This document shows, one piece after another, positions 1 to 6,477 of a stretch of DNA of 8,616 nucleotides. Source of the DNA: Nitrospira sp. UBA5699 (GTDB lineage Bacteria > Nitrospirota > Nitrospiria > Nitrospirales > Nitrospiraceae). The notes under the pieces are model-generated. The model was not told the origin of the DNA. It ran no database searches and saw nothing but the letters and a program-made list of their open reading frames with translations. Made by a program: the position numbers and the translations under genes. Numbering within the stretch: the stretch's first letter is position 1; each line of letters starts with the position of its first letter. The stretch is from positions 42,955 through 51,570 of the forward strand of contig DIHJ01000014.1 of assembly GCA_002420105.1 (NCBI GenBank), read 5' to 3'.

Positions 1-48
1 TTGTCCCACTCTCAGCCGGATCGAATGGCGAGTCTTATAGTGCCTTGG

Positions 49-70
49 TATCCGATCTGTCAAGCGGATA
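49..70. repeat. Inverted repeat TATCCG-N10-CGGATA, possible operator
   Basis: TATCCG at 49-54 is followed after 10 bases by its exact complement CGGATA at 65-70. A third copy, TATCCG, lies at 98-103. A spacing of 16 bases between half-site starts would suit a dimeric DNA-binding protein, and the site is about 50 bp upstream of the candidate -10 of the lipoprotein gene. The arms are only 6 bp, so chance is a real possibility. No regulator that would bind it is identifiable in the window. Confidence 0.25.
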
Positions 71-115
71 ACGGCTCACGACGCCCCAAGACTCCAGTAT
101 CCGCCCTCTCACGCC

Positions 116-126
116 TGTGCTAGACT
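116..126 (+). promoter_or_regulatory. Candidate extended -10 promoter of the lipoprotein gene
   Basis: TGTGCTAGACT fits an extended -10 (TGN followed by TAGACT, 4 of 6 matches to TATAAT). I find no good -35 hexamer 16-18 bases upstream. Transcription would start near 133, giving a leader of roughly 15-20 bases before the ATG at 150. The same TGTGCTA core occurs upstream of aroB on the other strand (3633-3627), which modestly raises confidence that it is a real element. Confidence 0.35.
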
Positions 127-149
127 GGCCTCCCACGAGAGAAATGGAA

Positions 150-1055
150 ATGTCTGTCCGCGGTACTCTCTTCGCCTGTCTGCTCTTGGGATCGGCCCTG
201 GCAGCCCCGGCCTGCTCGACCGGCCCCGAACTGGATCTGACGCTGGACGAATCCCCCCGGGGCGCCGTGTACCTCCAACGAATCCCCGATCGCGCGTTTC
301 AGGCCGCACACCCCATCAAAATCGCCCCCGCGACGATCGCGCTCGTACTTCGAGGGGTGTGGGTTCGCAGCGACCAGGGAGTCCTGCACAACCTGGTGGC
401 AGGAAAGACGGACCCGCTGCGAGCATTTACCGATGACGAGGTCGCCTACCTCGCCCCGCTGATCGCCGACGGCCTGTCGCGTGCGGCGGCGGATCAGCAA
501 GTGGGATTTCGCATCATCCAGGCCGGCGCTCCCGGGTATTCACAATCCGTCGGCGCGGGCGTGGGGTCGTCAGAGCCTCCCTTGAGTCTTGCGCCCTCTG
601 AGTCGACGAGCGGGGTCATGTACGCCCATGGCCGATCGCTGCACCTCACCGTGACCGAATACCGCCGTCGGCCAGAATCGGCCGCGACCATCAACATGGC
701 GAACCGCAGAATCCCGGACAGCACCGGCTTGGTCAATCGCACGGTGCTGTTCACGCCAGAATCCGCCAGGCGGCCCGACAGCTTTCGTCTCGCCCATTCC
801 CTCGCCTCCACGCTGGTCATCGATTACGAACTGCTCGCACGCCTGCCGGCGGGATCGGACCAGCCGACCGCGCTACAGGCGGCCCCGGCACCGGGGACGC
901 CGCGGCCGAACGCTTCGTCAAAAGAAGGACCGGCGCAGCGGGATGCTGAAATCGAAGCGCTACGAAAAGAACTGCAGGAGATCAAACGCCGGTTGGCCGA
1001 GCAGGAGGCCGAGCGGATTCGTTCGCAACCCCGGAAACCGGTCGCACCCAGATAA
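150..1055 (+). CDS. Predicted outer-membrane lipoprotein with C-terminal coiled coil, function unknown
   Basis: I do not recognise a named family. From the ATG at 150 the protein is about 301 residues. A short basic start (MSVRG) is followed by a hydrophobic stretch and a lipobox-like APAC ending at Cys22. Ser at +2 favours outer-membrane sorting over inner-membrane retention. The mature part has a mixed alpha/beta-looking domain (DESPRGAVYLQRIPDR near the start), a Gly/Ser/Pro-rich patch around residues 125-150, a Pro/Ala-rich linker, and a highly charged helix at about 262-291 rich in Glu, Lys and Arg that should form a coiled coil. The ATG at 150 was chosen because GAGAG at 137-141 lies 8 bases upstream. 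An ATG at 144 and a GTG at 117 are in frame but give a poor spacing or an atypical signal peptide. It is transcribed towards the GAF-ANTAR gene, so it is not part of the pil operon. Confidence 0.75.
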   Translation: MSVRGTLFACLLLGSALAAPACSTGPELDLTLDESPRGAVYLQRIPDRAFQAAHPIKIAPATIALVLRGVWVRSDQGVLHNLVAGKTDPLRAFTDDEVAYLAPLIADGLSRAAADQQVGFRIIQAGAPGYSQSVGAGVGSSEPPLSLAPSESTSGVMYAHGRSLHLTVTEYRRRPESAATINMANRRIPDSTGLVNRTVLFTPESARRPDSFRLAHSLASTLVIDYELLARLPAGSDQPTALQAAPAPGTPRPNASSKEGPAQRDAEIEALRKELQEIKRRLAEQEAERIRSQPRKPVAPR

Positions 1056-1061
1056 GACTCT

Positions 1062-2327
1062 CTACCCTCGATGCTTTTCGGCCTTCTCCTCGAGCTCTCC
1101 GGCCAGGAGCACCGCTTCCGCGATCTCACGCATCGACTTTCGCAAGTCCATGCTCTGCCGCTGAATGAGCTTGAAGGCTTCCTCTTCCGTCAGCTTCTTC
1201 GACCGCATGAGATAGCCCTTGGCCCGGTCCAGCAGCTTCCGGACCGCCAGGGCCTCCTGCATCTCGAACGACTTCTCGAGCAGCGTCGTGTGTTCGATCG
1301 CGATGGCCGCCTGATTGGCGATCGCCTGCAGGAGCTTGACCTCCTCGGCCGTAAACATATGCGGGGCGGACGTATAGCTGTTGATGACGCCCACCGCCTT
1401 TTCCCTGACCATCATCGGAACGGACAGCAACGAGCAGAGACCTTCCTTCTTCGCCATGTCCGGATACATGTAGTCGGGGTCTTTGACGACGTCGGCCACG
1501 ATGATCGGCCTCCGCTCCTGCACGGCGCGGCCGCTGATACTCTGCCCGATCTTGAGATTCGGCTTGCGCCGATAGAGCTCGCTCAGGCTTTGCGTCGCTT
1601 CGATCCGCAGGTCGCCGGTCGCTTCGTCCAGCAGCATGATGGAACAGATCTTGGAGTTCATCATCTGCGCGGTCATGGTGACCAGCAGCTGAAGCACATC
1701 TTCGATGAGGCGGTTGGAGGCGACGGTTTCCGAGACCTGCGACAGGGTTTCGACCTGCAGCGCCTTGCGTCGCATCTGCTCATAGAGTCGCGCATTCTCG
1801 ATCGCGCCGCCCACCTGATTGGCGATGGTCGACAACAGCGCCAATTCGTCGGCGCGGTAGCGTTTCGGCCGTTTGTGCTGCACATTGATGACGCCGATCA
1901 CTTCCTTCTTCGCCATGATGGGCACCGACACGAACGCCTGATACCGGTCCTCGGGCAGATTGTGGAAGAATTTGAACCGCGGATCGTCGCTGGCATTGCT
2001 GGGGATCACCACGCCCGTGCGCTCCCTGGCGACCCATCCGGTGATGCCTTCGCCCATGCCGATCGTGATCCGCCCGATGAGTTTGGGATGCGGGTTCTTC
2101 GAGGCCCGCAGGATCAGCTCGTCATGCTCATCGGACAGGAGGTAGAGCAGGCAGGCATCGGCCTTGGTTACTTCGACGACCACCTCCACGATGTGCTTGA
2201 GCACGGCTTCGAGATCGAGCGTGTTGCTGATCGAATCGCTGATCCGATGCAACACGTCGACCTCGCGGGTCTTCTCCCGCAGGGCCTGGTCCAGTTGAGC
2301 CGTTGACGGTGCGCGCTTCGTCGCCAT
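1062..2327 (-). CDS. Tandem-GAF sensor protein with C-terminal ANTAR RNA-binding domain
   Basis: This is a 421-residue soluble protein without signal peptide or membrane segment. After a short N-terminal helix it shows GAF 1 (about 35-180, with GITGWVARERTGVVIPSNAS, SVPIMAKKEVIGVINVQ and IANQVGGAIENARLYEQ) and GAF 2 (about 200-345, with ISGRAVQERRPIIVADV, LSVPMMVREKAVGVINS and IANQAAIAIE). A predicted helix then leads into an ANTAR domain (about 355-410). The ANTAR signature A369-K370-G371-YLM is followed by EEAFKLIQRQSMD and MREIAEAVLLAG. In the known family, ANTAR domains bind paired RNA hairpins and prevent transcription termination in response to the attached sensor; GAF domains bind small ligands. 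The ligand and RNA target here are unknown. The start ATG has AGGTGA 4 bases upstream and lies 4 bp after the aroB stop, so the two genes are probably co-transcribed. No kinase, cyclase or receiver domain is present. Confidence 0.92.
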   Translation of the reverse strand: MATKRAPSTAQLDQALREKTREVDVLHRISDSISNTLDLEAVLKHIVEVVVEVTKADACLLYLLSDEHDELILRASKNPHPKLIGRITIGMGEGITGWVARERTGVVIPSNASDDPRFKFFHNLPEDRYQAFVSVPIMAKKEVIGVINVQHKRPKRYRADELALLSTIANQVGGAIENARLYEQMRRKALQVETLSQVSETVASNRLIEDVLQLLVTMTAQMMNSKICSIMLLDEATGDLRIEATQSLSELYRRKPNLKIGQSISGRAVQERRPIIVADVVKDPDYMYPDMAKKEGLCSLLSVPMMVREKAVGVINSYTSAPHMFTAEEVKLLQAIANQAAIAIEHTTLLEKSFEMQEALAVRKLLDRAKGYLMRSKKLTEEEAFKLIQRQSMDLRKSMREIAEAVLLAGELEEKAEKHRG

Positions 2328-2331
2328 CCCT

Positions 2332-3519
2332 TCACCTACCTCGTAATCCGGTCGATCGACGCCCCCGGCGTTGAAGGGACTGCGACCGAGTCGACCCGTC
2401 CGCCTTGCGCCTCCATAGGCCGCGATACCAATCTGCGCAAGCCGGCTTCTCGAGCGGACGCATCACGACCTCGCCGATGCGGACCGGCCACACGCCGATC
2501 ACTTTTCCGCCGACGACTTTCTTGTCATGCTGCATGGCGCCCCACAAAGATGCAAACGACGCCTTCGGCATCTCGGCCTGCAAAGCCGCACGCTGCACGA
2601 GATCCCTGATTCGAGCCGCCACATCCCCTTCGCAGAATCCGAGATGGACGGCCAAGTCGGCCTCTTGAGCCAACCCGATCCCTACCGCTTCGCCATGAAT
2701 CAGCCCGCGGTAGCCGCTCAGCGATTCCAGGGCGTGTCCTATCGTATGTCCGTAATTCAAAATCCGCCGACGGTCGGACTCTCGTTCATCGTCCGCCACG
2801 ACCTGCGCCTTGATCTCGCACGATCGGGTAATCGCCCGAATCACGGCATCGTCTTCAAGTTTCAGCAGCGCGGGCATCGCCCCTTCGAGAAACGCGAAGA
2901 ACCGCTCATCCGCAATGATGCCGTACTTGATGACTTCCGCCAGGCCGGCCACCCATTCGCGGCGCGGCAGGGTCCGAAGTGTATCGGGATCGACGAACAC
3001 TGCTTTCGGCTGATGAAACGCACCGATCAGATTCTTTCCCAGACGATGATCGACGCCGGTTTTCCCTCCGACACTCGAATCCACCTGGGCCACCAAGGTG
3101 GTCGGCACCTGCACAAACGGGATCCCGCGCTGATAAACGGCCGCCGCAAACCCCGTCACATCGCCGACGACGCCGCCGCCCAAGGCGATGAGCGTCGAAC
3201 TGCGCTCGAACTTGTGTTTGGCCAAAGCGTCCAGGATCCTGGCGGCGGTTGCCAGAGTCTTCGCCTGTTCTCCCGGCGGCAACACAACGGAGTCCGGCTC
3301 GAATCCGGCCTTCCGAAGGGATCGAACGGTGCGCTCAAGGTAGTGCCGCGCGACGTGGCGATCCGTTACCACGCACACCTTCTTGGACGCTCCAAGCTTC
3401 CGGAGACGATCGCCCAATGCGGCGCTGATACCTGCTTCGACGACGATGTCGTAGCTCCGCTCTCCCAAACTTACGGGAATCGTCTGCACGGTCGTTCTCG
3501 CCACGGTTGAGATGCGCAC
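2332..3519 (-). CDS. aroB: 3-dehydroquinate synthase
   Basis: This cytoplasmic enzyme of the shikimate pathway converts DAHP to 3-dehydroquinate with NAD and a divalent metal. The protein is 395 residues. The dinucleotide-binding GGGVVGD loop is at 114-120 and DSSVGGKTGVD at 147-157. The metal ligands are E195 (LAEVIKYG), H258 (NYGHTIGHALE) and H275 (HGEAV); they keep the same mutual spacing as E184, H247 and H264 of the E. coli enzyme. The start is a GTG at 3519 with AGG 7 bases upstream; no in-frame ATG exists near the N-terminus. Typical AroB proteins are about 360 residues, and the last ~30 residues here (from about 365) are an unusual Arg-rich tail. aroB next to pilQ is a classical arrangement, although aroK, usually between them, is missing. 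The gene probably has its own promoter and reads on into the GAF-ANTAR gene. Confidence 0.97.
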   Translation of the reverse strand: MRISTVARTTVQTIPVSLGERSYDIVVEAGISAALGDRLRKLGASKKVCVVTDRHVARHYLERTVRSLRKAGFEPDSVVLPPGEQAKTLATAARILDALAKHKFERSSTLIALGGGVVGDVTGFAAAVYQRGIPFVQVPTTLVAQVDSSVGGKTGVDHRLGKNLIGAFHQPKAVFVDPDTLRTLPRREWVAGLAEVIKYGIIADERFFAFLEGAMPALLKLEDDAVIRAITRSCEIKAQVVADDERESDRRRILNYGHTIGHALESLSGYRGLIHGEAVGIGLAQEADLAVHLGFCEGDVAARIRDLVQRAALQAEMPKASFASLWGAMQHDKKVVGGKVIGVWPVRIGEVVMRPLEKPACADWYRGLWRRKADGSTRSQSLQRRGRRSTGLRGR

Positions 3520-3622
3520 TAGGCAGCCTAAACAAATCCCCTATACTTTTCCCGGTAGGACCGAGCGGGAAACGACGGGCTGAGTCGTTGTCCGGAGAAG
3601 TTACGCCAGGAGAAGCAACCGG

Positions 3623-3650
3623 ATGGTAGCACAACCCGGTGAAAGACAAA
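3623..3650 (-). promoter_or_regulatory. Candidate aroB promoter
   Basis: On the minus strand, TGTGCTACCAT (3633-3623) is an extended -10 (TGN-TACCAT). TTTGTC at 3650-3645 is a weak -35 with a 16-base spacer. The start point would be near 3615, leaving a leader of about 95 nt before the aroB GTG. The -35 overlaps the T-tract of the pil operon terminator. A second, weaker TATAGG at 3545-3540 would give a very short leader, but I see no -35 for it. Confidence 0.4.
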
Positions 3651-3671
3651 AGCAGCGGCGCGGAACGCCGC
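3643..3671 (-). terminator. Intrinsic terminator of the pilMNOPQ operon
   Basis: A perfect 6-bp GC-only stem (3671-3666 pairing with 3660-3655, arms GCGGCG and CGCCGC) closes a 5-base loop. On the minus strand it is followed directly by TGCTTTTGTCTTT, a T-rich tract. It lies about 137 bp after the pilQ stop, in the right orientation to end transcription of the pil operon before aroB. The T-tract is interrupted, so termination may be partial. Confidence 0.65.
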
Positions 3672-3727
3672 CAGGCAGAAATCGATCCGCAGGCTTCGTC
3701 GAACCGGCCGGGTGACTCCTGGAAGAA

Positions 3728-3745
3728 GGGGGATTTGAGGGGGGG
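3728..3745. repeat. G-run element, GGGGG-ATTTGA-GGGGGGG
   Basis: On the plus strand five Gs (3728-3732), ATTTGA and seven Gs (3739-3745) stand out against the surrounding sequence. On the transcribed minus strand this is a C-rich stretch in the pilQ 3' untranslated region. Similar G-run/ATTT motifs recur between genes in some environmental bacterial genomes, so it could be one copy of a dispersed intergenic repeat. With a single copy in view this cannot be confirmed. Confidence 0.3.
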
Positions 3746-3807
3746 CACCGTCCTTGCCGGCCCCTTGCAGCCCGCATTGCGGCTACAAGAAGCCGGCAGA
3801 TCCGGCG

Positions 3808-5802
3808 CTATGTTTTCACGATCGTCGGAGTGAGGAAAATCAGTAACTCCTGCTTGGCCACGTTCTCCGACTTGTTCTTGAACAGCCACCCGAGAACCGG
3901 GATACGCGACAGGTACGGTACTCCTTGCACGTTGTTGTTCTGCGTGTCGATGAACACGCCGCCGATCACCATCGTTTCCCCGTCCCGCACGATCACCTGC
4001 GTATTGGCTTCGCGGCGGTCGATGCTGGGACCCGCAGGATTGCTTCGGGCGCCGACCGCATTACGCGTGGCCCGCACCTTCATCATGATCATCTTCCCGA
4101 TCTCTTTCGGATCACGCGACGTAATCTGGGGCGTCACGTTCAATTCCAGGTTGGCGTCTACGAAGGTGGTCTGAGTCCCTTGAAGCGACGTGGTTTGGAA
4201 CGGAATCGATTCGCCCTGGGAGATCTTTGCCTCTCGCTTATCCAGCGTCGTAATCTTGGGCGCCGCGATAACCTTGGCCAACCCCAGCAATTCTCCCGCC
4301 GACAGCCTCATGTCCAAGGCAAAGCCGGGGGCAATTTTCCCGAAGGTGTAGCCGATGGACGGCACCGACGGCAGACCGGCAACCTGCGCCGGCAAGTTCA
4401 CCAGAAAATCCCTGGTGATTCCGGTTGTCGCTCCGGTTCCGGCAATCGGCGCAAACGCACCGGTCAGGCCGCCGACAGCCGAGAATGTGTTCGGGCCGAC
4501 ATCGGAGTTCTGGACCCCCCATTGAACGCCTAACCCTCTGGCGTACACGGTATCGGCCTGAACAATGCGGGCCTCGATCTGCACCTGCGGCACCTCAAGA
4601 TCCAACCCTTCGATCAGCTGCTTGAGCACGGCGATCTTGCTTTCCCCATCCCTGACAACCAGAGCGTTCGTGCCTTGGCTGACCTGCATGACCCCCCTCG
4701 GGCTCAGATTTGTCCGCAAGGACGTCAACAGCTCCATCGCCGGAAGGTTGCGGATGTAAAACACCCGATCCACCAGTTCTTCGGCCTTGACCTTGGCTTC
4801 CTTGGCCAGCGCTTCCTCGTTCTCCTGCTTCGCAATATTGGCGAGGGTGTCAATCCAGAGAATATTCCCCTGCTTGATCTTGCCGAGACCGTTCATCTTC
4901 AAAATCATGTCGAGCGCCTGATCCCACGGCACGCTCACCAGCTTCATCGTGACCTTGCTCTTGACTCCTTCGCCGATCACGATGTTAAACCCGCTGACCT
5001 CGGCGATAAGCCTGAGTACATTGCTGATGTCCGCCTGCTGGAAATCCAGAGAGATGCGGCGGCCAACGTACCGGGTTTCCCCAAGAACAAGATCGTCTTT
5101 CGGTGTATGCTTCTCGGCGGCGTCCGGCTCGGCCATCATTTGCACCGGACGGACATGAAGTGCCGGGGACGCCCGACGGGCGACGATTCGGGCCCGTTGA
5201 ATGCCTCGAGTCCGGGCGGTCTCGAGCGTTCCTGGATTGTCGACGCCCGCCGCCGCAATGGATCGGCTTGCAGACGCGGCCGAATTGTCCTGCGCCGAAG
5301 CGGTTTCTCCGGCCGAGGCGTCTTTCAGCGTGACAAGGAGGCCGGCGCTTTGCGGTTCGATCGAGTAGTCGGCCTTCTCCGCCAGATCAAATACGACTCT
5401 GACTCTATCCGCGTGATGCCCCAACCGCACTTGCCTGAGAAGTCGATGGTCGACGTTGATCACGGGCTTCCGAATCGCGGAAGCCGCTTGCAGAATGTCG
5501 ACCACCAGTCGTCGCTCACCGAGCTTGGTCGCCTCATGCAGGAGTTTCCCGTCGCCGGAAATGGTGACACTCACTCCCTCGTTCCCCTTGTGCACGTCGA
5601 TCCCGGTCACGGTCGGCGCCGCCTCAAGCATCTCCGTCACGAGCGCCCGGTCTCCGCCGGAACCGGCGCTTGCCATATCCTTGTCCACCCCGACAGCCTC
5701 GACCGGAGCTCCCATCGACGGTACCGCGACGGGAAAGCTGAAGACCGCCAAGGCGGACAGGATCCGAACCGTTGTCGTTGTCTGCATCTTTATGTGTGTC
5801 AT
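3808..5802 (-). CDS. pilQ: Type IV pilus outer-membrane secretin
   Basis: PilQ forms the gated outer-membrane ring through which the pilus fibre passes. The protein is 664 residues. It has a signal peptide (hydrophobic about 11-30), one AMIN peptidoglycan-binding domain (about 62-160) and a low-complexity Ala/Ser-rich linker (about 160-240). An STN/N0-type domain (about 248-320) and an N1 domain (about 345-400) follow, then the secretin core (about 405-664). The core shows VPQVQIEARIVQ, IAAPKITTLDKREAKISQG, and the family signature VPYLSRIPVLGWLF at 628-641, followed by KQELLIFLTPTIV at the extreme C-terminus. Many PilQs carry two AMIN domains; here I see one. The ATG at 5802 overlaps the pilP stop (ATGA) and has AGAGGG 6 bases upstream, so translation is coupled to pilP. 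It is the last gene of the pil operon. Confidence 0.97.
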   Translation of the reverse strand: MTHIKMQTTTTVRILSALAVFSFPVAVPSMGAPVEAVGVDKDMASAGSGGDRALVTEMLEAAPTVTGIDVHKGNEGVSVTISGDGKLLHEATKLGERRLVVDILQAASAIRKPVINVDHRLLRQVRLGHHADRVRVVFDLAEKADYSIEPQSAGLLVTLKDASAGETASAQDNSAASASRSIAAAGVDNPGTLETARTRGIQRARIVARRASPALHVRPVQMMAEPDAAEKHTPKDDLVLGETRYVGRRISLDFQQADISNVLRLIAEVSGFNIVIGEGVKSKVTMKLVSVPWDQALDMILKMNGLGKIKQGNILWIDTLANIAKQENEEALAKEAKVKAEELVDRVFYIRNLPAMELLTSLRTNLSPRGVMQVSQGTNALVVRDGESKIAVLKQLIEGLDLEVPQVQIEARIVQADTVYARGLGVQWGVQNSDVGPNTFSAVGGLTGAFAPIAGTGATTGITRDFLVNLPAQVAGLPSVPSIGYTFGKIAPGFALDMRLSAGELLGLAKVIAAPKITTLDKREAKISQGESIPFQTTSLQGTQTTFVDANLELNVTPQITSRDPKEIGKMIMMKVRATRNAVGARSNPAGPSIDRREANTQVIVRDGETMVIGGVFIDTQNNNVQGVPYLSRIPVLGWLFKNKSENVAKQELLIFLTPTIVKT

Positions 5803-6404
5803 TCTAGGCCCTCTTTCGGATGGAGAAGCTTGACATACTCGCGCTCTTGCTTCCTGCCGTAGACATCGGTAAACCGCTCCTGAACGATGATCCCCTTCTC
5901 TGTAATGGCACTGACGACGCCGTTGTTGGGTCCCATTCTGGTTCCCTTGCGCACGGTATATCCGTTCCCGTCCGGTGTCTGGACCATCGCCGTGTACCCG
6001 TAGGCTCCCCAGATCACCGCGATCAGATTCATATCGGTGAGGCCGACTCGTTGTAACGGAGGGAGCGCGGGGTCCACTTCGCCGGGCTTCAGTTCATTGA
6101 GAACCGGAGAAAAGGGATCGCGCCGCCCGGACGGATCGTATCCGCTCACAACGGACGGCGACATGGGTTGCGAATTGTCAGCAGCGGCGGCATTGGCGGT
6201 GCCGCCCTGGCCAGACAGTGAACTCGTCGGAGCCGGAATATCCCTGGGGACGTCGCTGAGGGAAGGAGGCTTGAGCGACTCTTGGCGCATTGGAGCAACC
6301 TGCTTGAGGTTGCCCGCCGGCGCAAATTCAGCCAGCCCGCCGCCTGCCGTCCCGAGGATGACCGCACATGCCAACGCAGAGGCGGCGACCGTTGTGTTAG
6401 TCAT
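5799..6404 (-). CDS. pilP: Type IV pilus assembly protein PilP
   Basis: PilP is the periplasmic link between the PilN/PilO pair in the inner membrane and the N0 domain of PilQ. From the ATG at 6404 it is 201 residues. A hydrophobic N-terminal stretch (about 6-25) is followed by a long Pro/Ser/Ala-rich disordered region. The SGYDPSGRRDPFSP motif (about 112-125) leads into the compact beta domain (about 142-201: VGLTDMNLIAVIWG, TVRKGTRMGPNNGVV, GIIVQERFTDVYG). Known PilPs are usually lipoproteins. Here the only N-terminal Cys (residue 13) sits within the hydrophobic stretch in a poor lipobox (SALAC), and the segment before it has no Lys or Arg. It may instead be cleaved after GLA or stay anchored. 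The ATG is preferred over a GTG at 6413 because AGGTGG lies 5 bases upstream. Confidence 0.9.
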   Translation of the reverse strand: MTNTTVAASALACAVILGTAGGGLAEFAPAGNLKQVAPMRQESLKPPSLSDVPRDIPAPTSSLSGQGGTANAAAADNSQPMSPSVVSGYDPSGRRDPFSPVLNELKPGEVDPALPPLQRVGLTDMNLIAVIWGAYGYTAMVQTPDGNGYTVRKGTRMGPNNGVVSAITEKGIIVQERFTDVYGRKQEREYVKLLHPKEGLE

Positions 6405-6409
6405 CTGAA

Positions 6410-6415
6410 CCACCT
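6410..6415 (-). promoter_or_regulatory. Ribosome binding site deciding the pilP start
   Basis: AGGTGG on the minus strand sits 5 bases before the ATG at 6404. The alternative in-frame GTG at 6413 lies inside this site. A weaker purine run (AGGAAGGG, 6430-6423) stands 9 bases before the GTG and would serve it, so a start three codons longer is possible. Confidence 0.5.
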
Positions 6416-6477
6416 GTATTCACCCTTCCTTGGTCTACTTCCGTGTGTCGTCATGCACTCAAGGGCACGGACAGCCA

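Larger units (their letters stand above)
1..149. other. Non-coding upstream region of the lipoprotein gene
   Basis: No convincing gene is visible here. Open frames on either strand lack a family match, a ribosome binding site or a sensible context. The stretch contains three copies of the hexamer TATCCG (49-54 direct, 65-70 inverted, 98-103 direct) and an extended -10-like element at 116-126. It therefore looks like the promoter and control region of the gene that starts at 150. What lies to the left of base 1 cannot be seen. Confidence 0.5.
3520..3807. other. pilQ-aroB intergenic region
   Basis: These 288 bp carry no convincing gene. Reading on the minus strand from pilQ to aroB they contain a small bulged hairpin (3769-3784), a C-rich tract (3745-3728), an intrinsic terminator (3671-3643), a candidate promoter (3650-3623) and a potential aroB leader of about 95 nt. 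The leader has two small hairpins: 3589-3571, arms AACGAC/GTCGTT around a 7-base loop, and 3565-3551, arms CTCGGT/ACCGGG around a 3-base loop. An open minus-strand frame runs through the region, but it has no ribosome binding site or recognisable protein features and overlaps both neighbouring genes. Confidence 0.6.

Noticed and set aside
995..1014. Direct repeat GGCCGAGC spaced by 12 bp near the end of the lipoprotein gene
   Set aside because: It encodes repeated Ala-Glu in the coiled coil and is explained by protein sequence periodicity.
1071..2306. A 411-codon open frame on the plus strand, antisense to almost the entire GAF-ANTAR gene
   Set aside because: It is rich in His, Arg, Leu and Gln, as expected when a GC-rich gene is read backwards, and has no recognisable domain. 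The opposite strand encodes clear GAF and ANTAR motifs.
2527..3510. A 327-codon plus-strand open frame opposite aroB
   Set aside because: It is antisense to all AroB catalytic motifs and has no plausible protein features of its own.
3551..3589. Two tandem hairpins in the aroB leader as a target of the downstream ANTAR protein
   Set aside because: The loops are 7 and 3 bases and do not show the hexaloop with A at position 1 and G at position 4 known for ANTAR targets. No T-tract follows the second hairpin.
3335..3889. A 184-codon minus-strand open frame spanning the pilQ-aroB gap
   Set aside because: It overlaps both neighbours out of frame, lacks a ribosome binding site and contains the terminator and promoter signals. 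Its peptide has no recognisable features.
4675..5862. A 395-codon plus-strand open frame opposite pilQ
   Set aside because: Shadow of the secretin gene: composition is atypical and no ribosome binding site or domain is seen.
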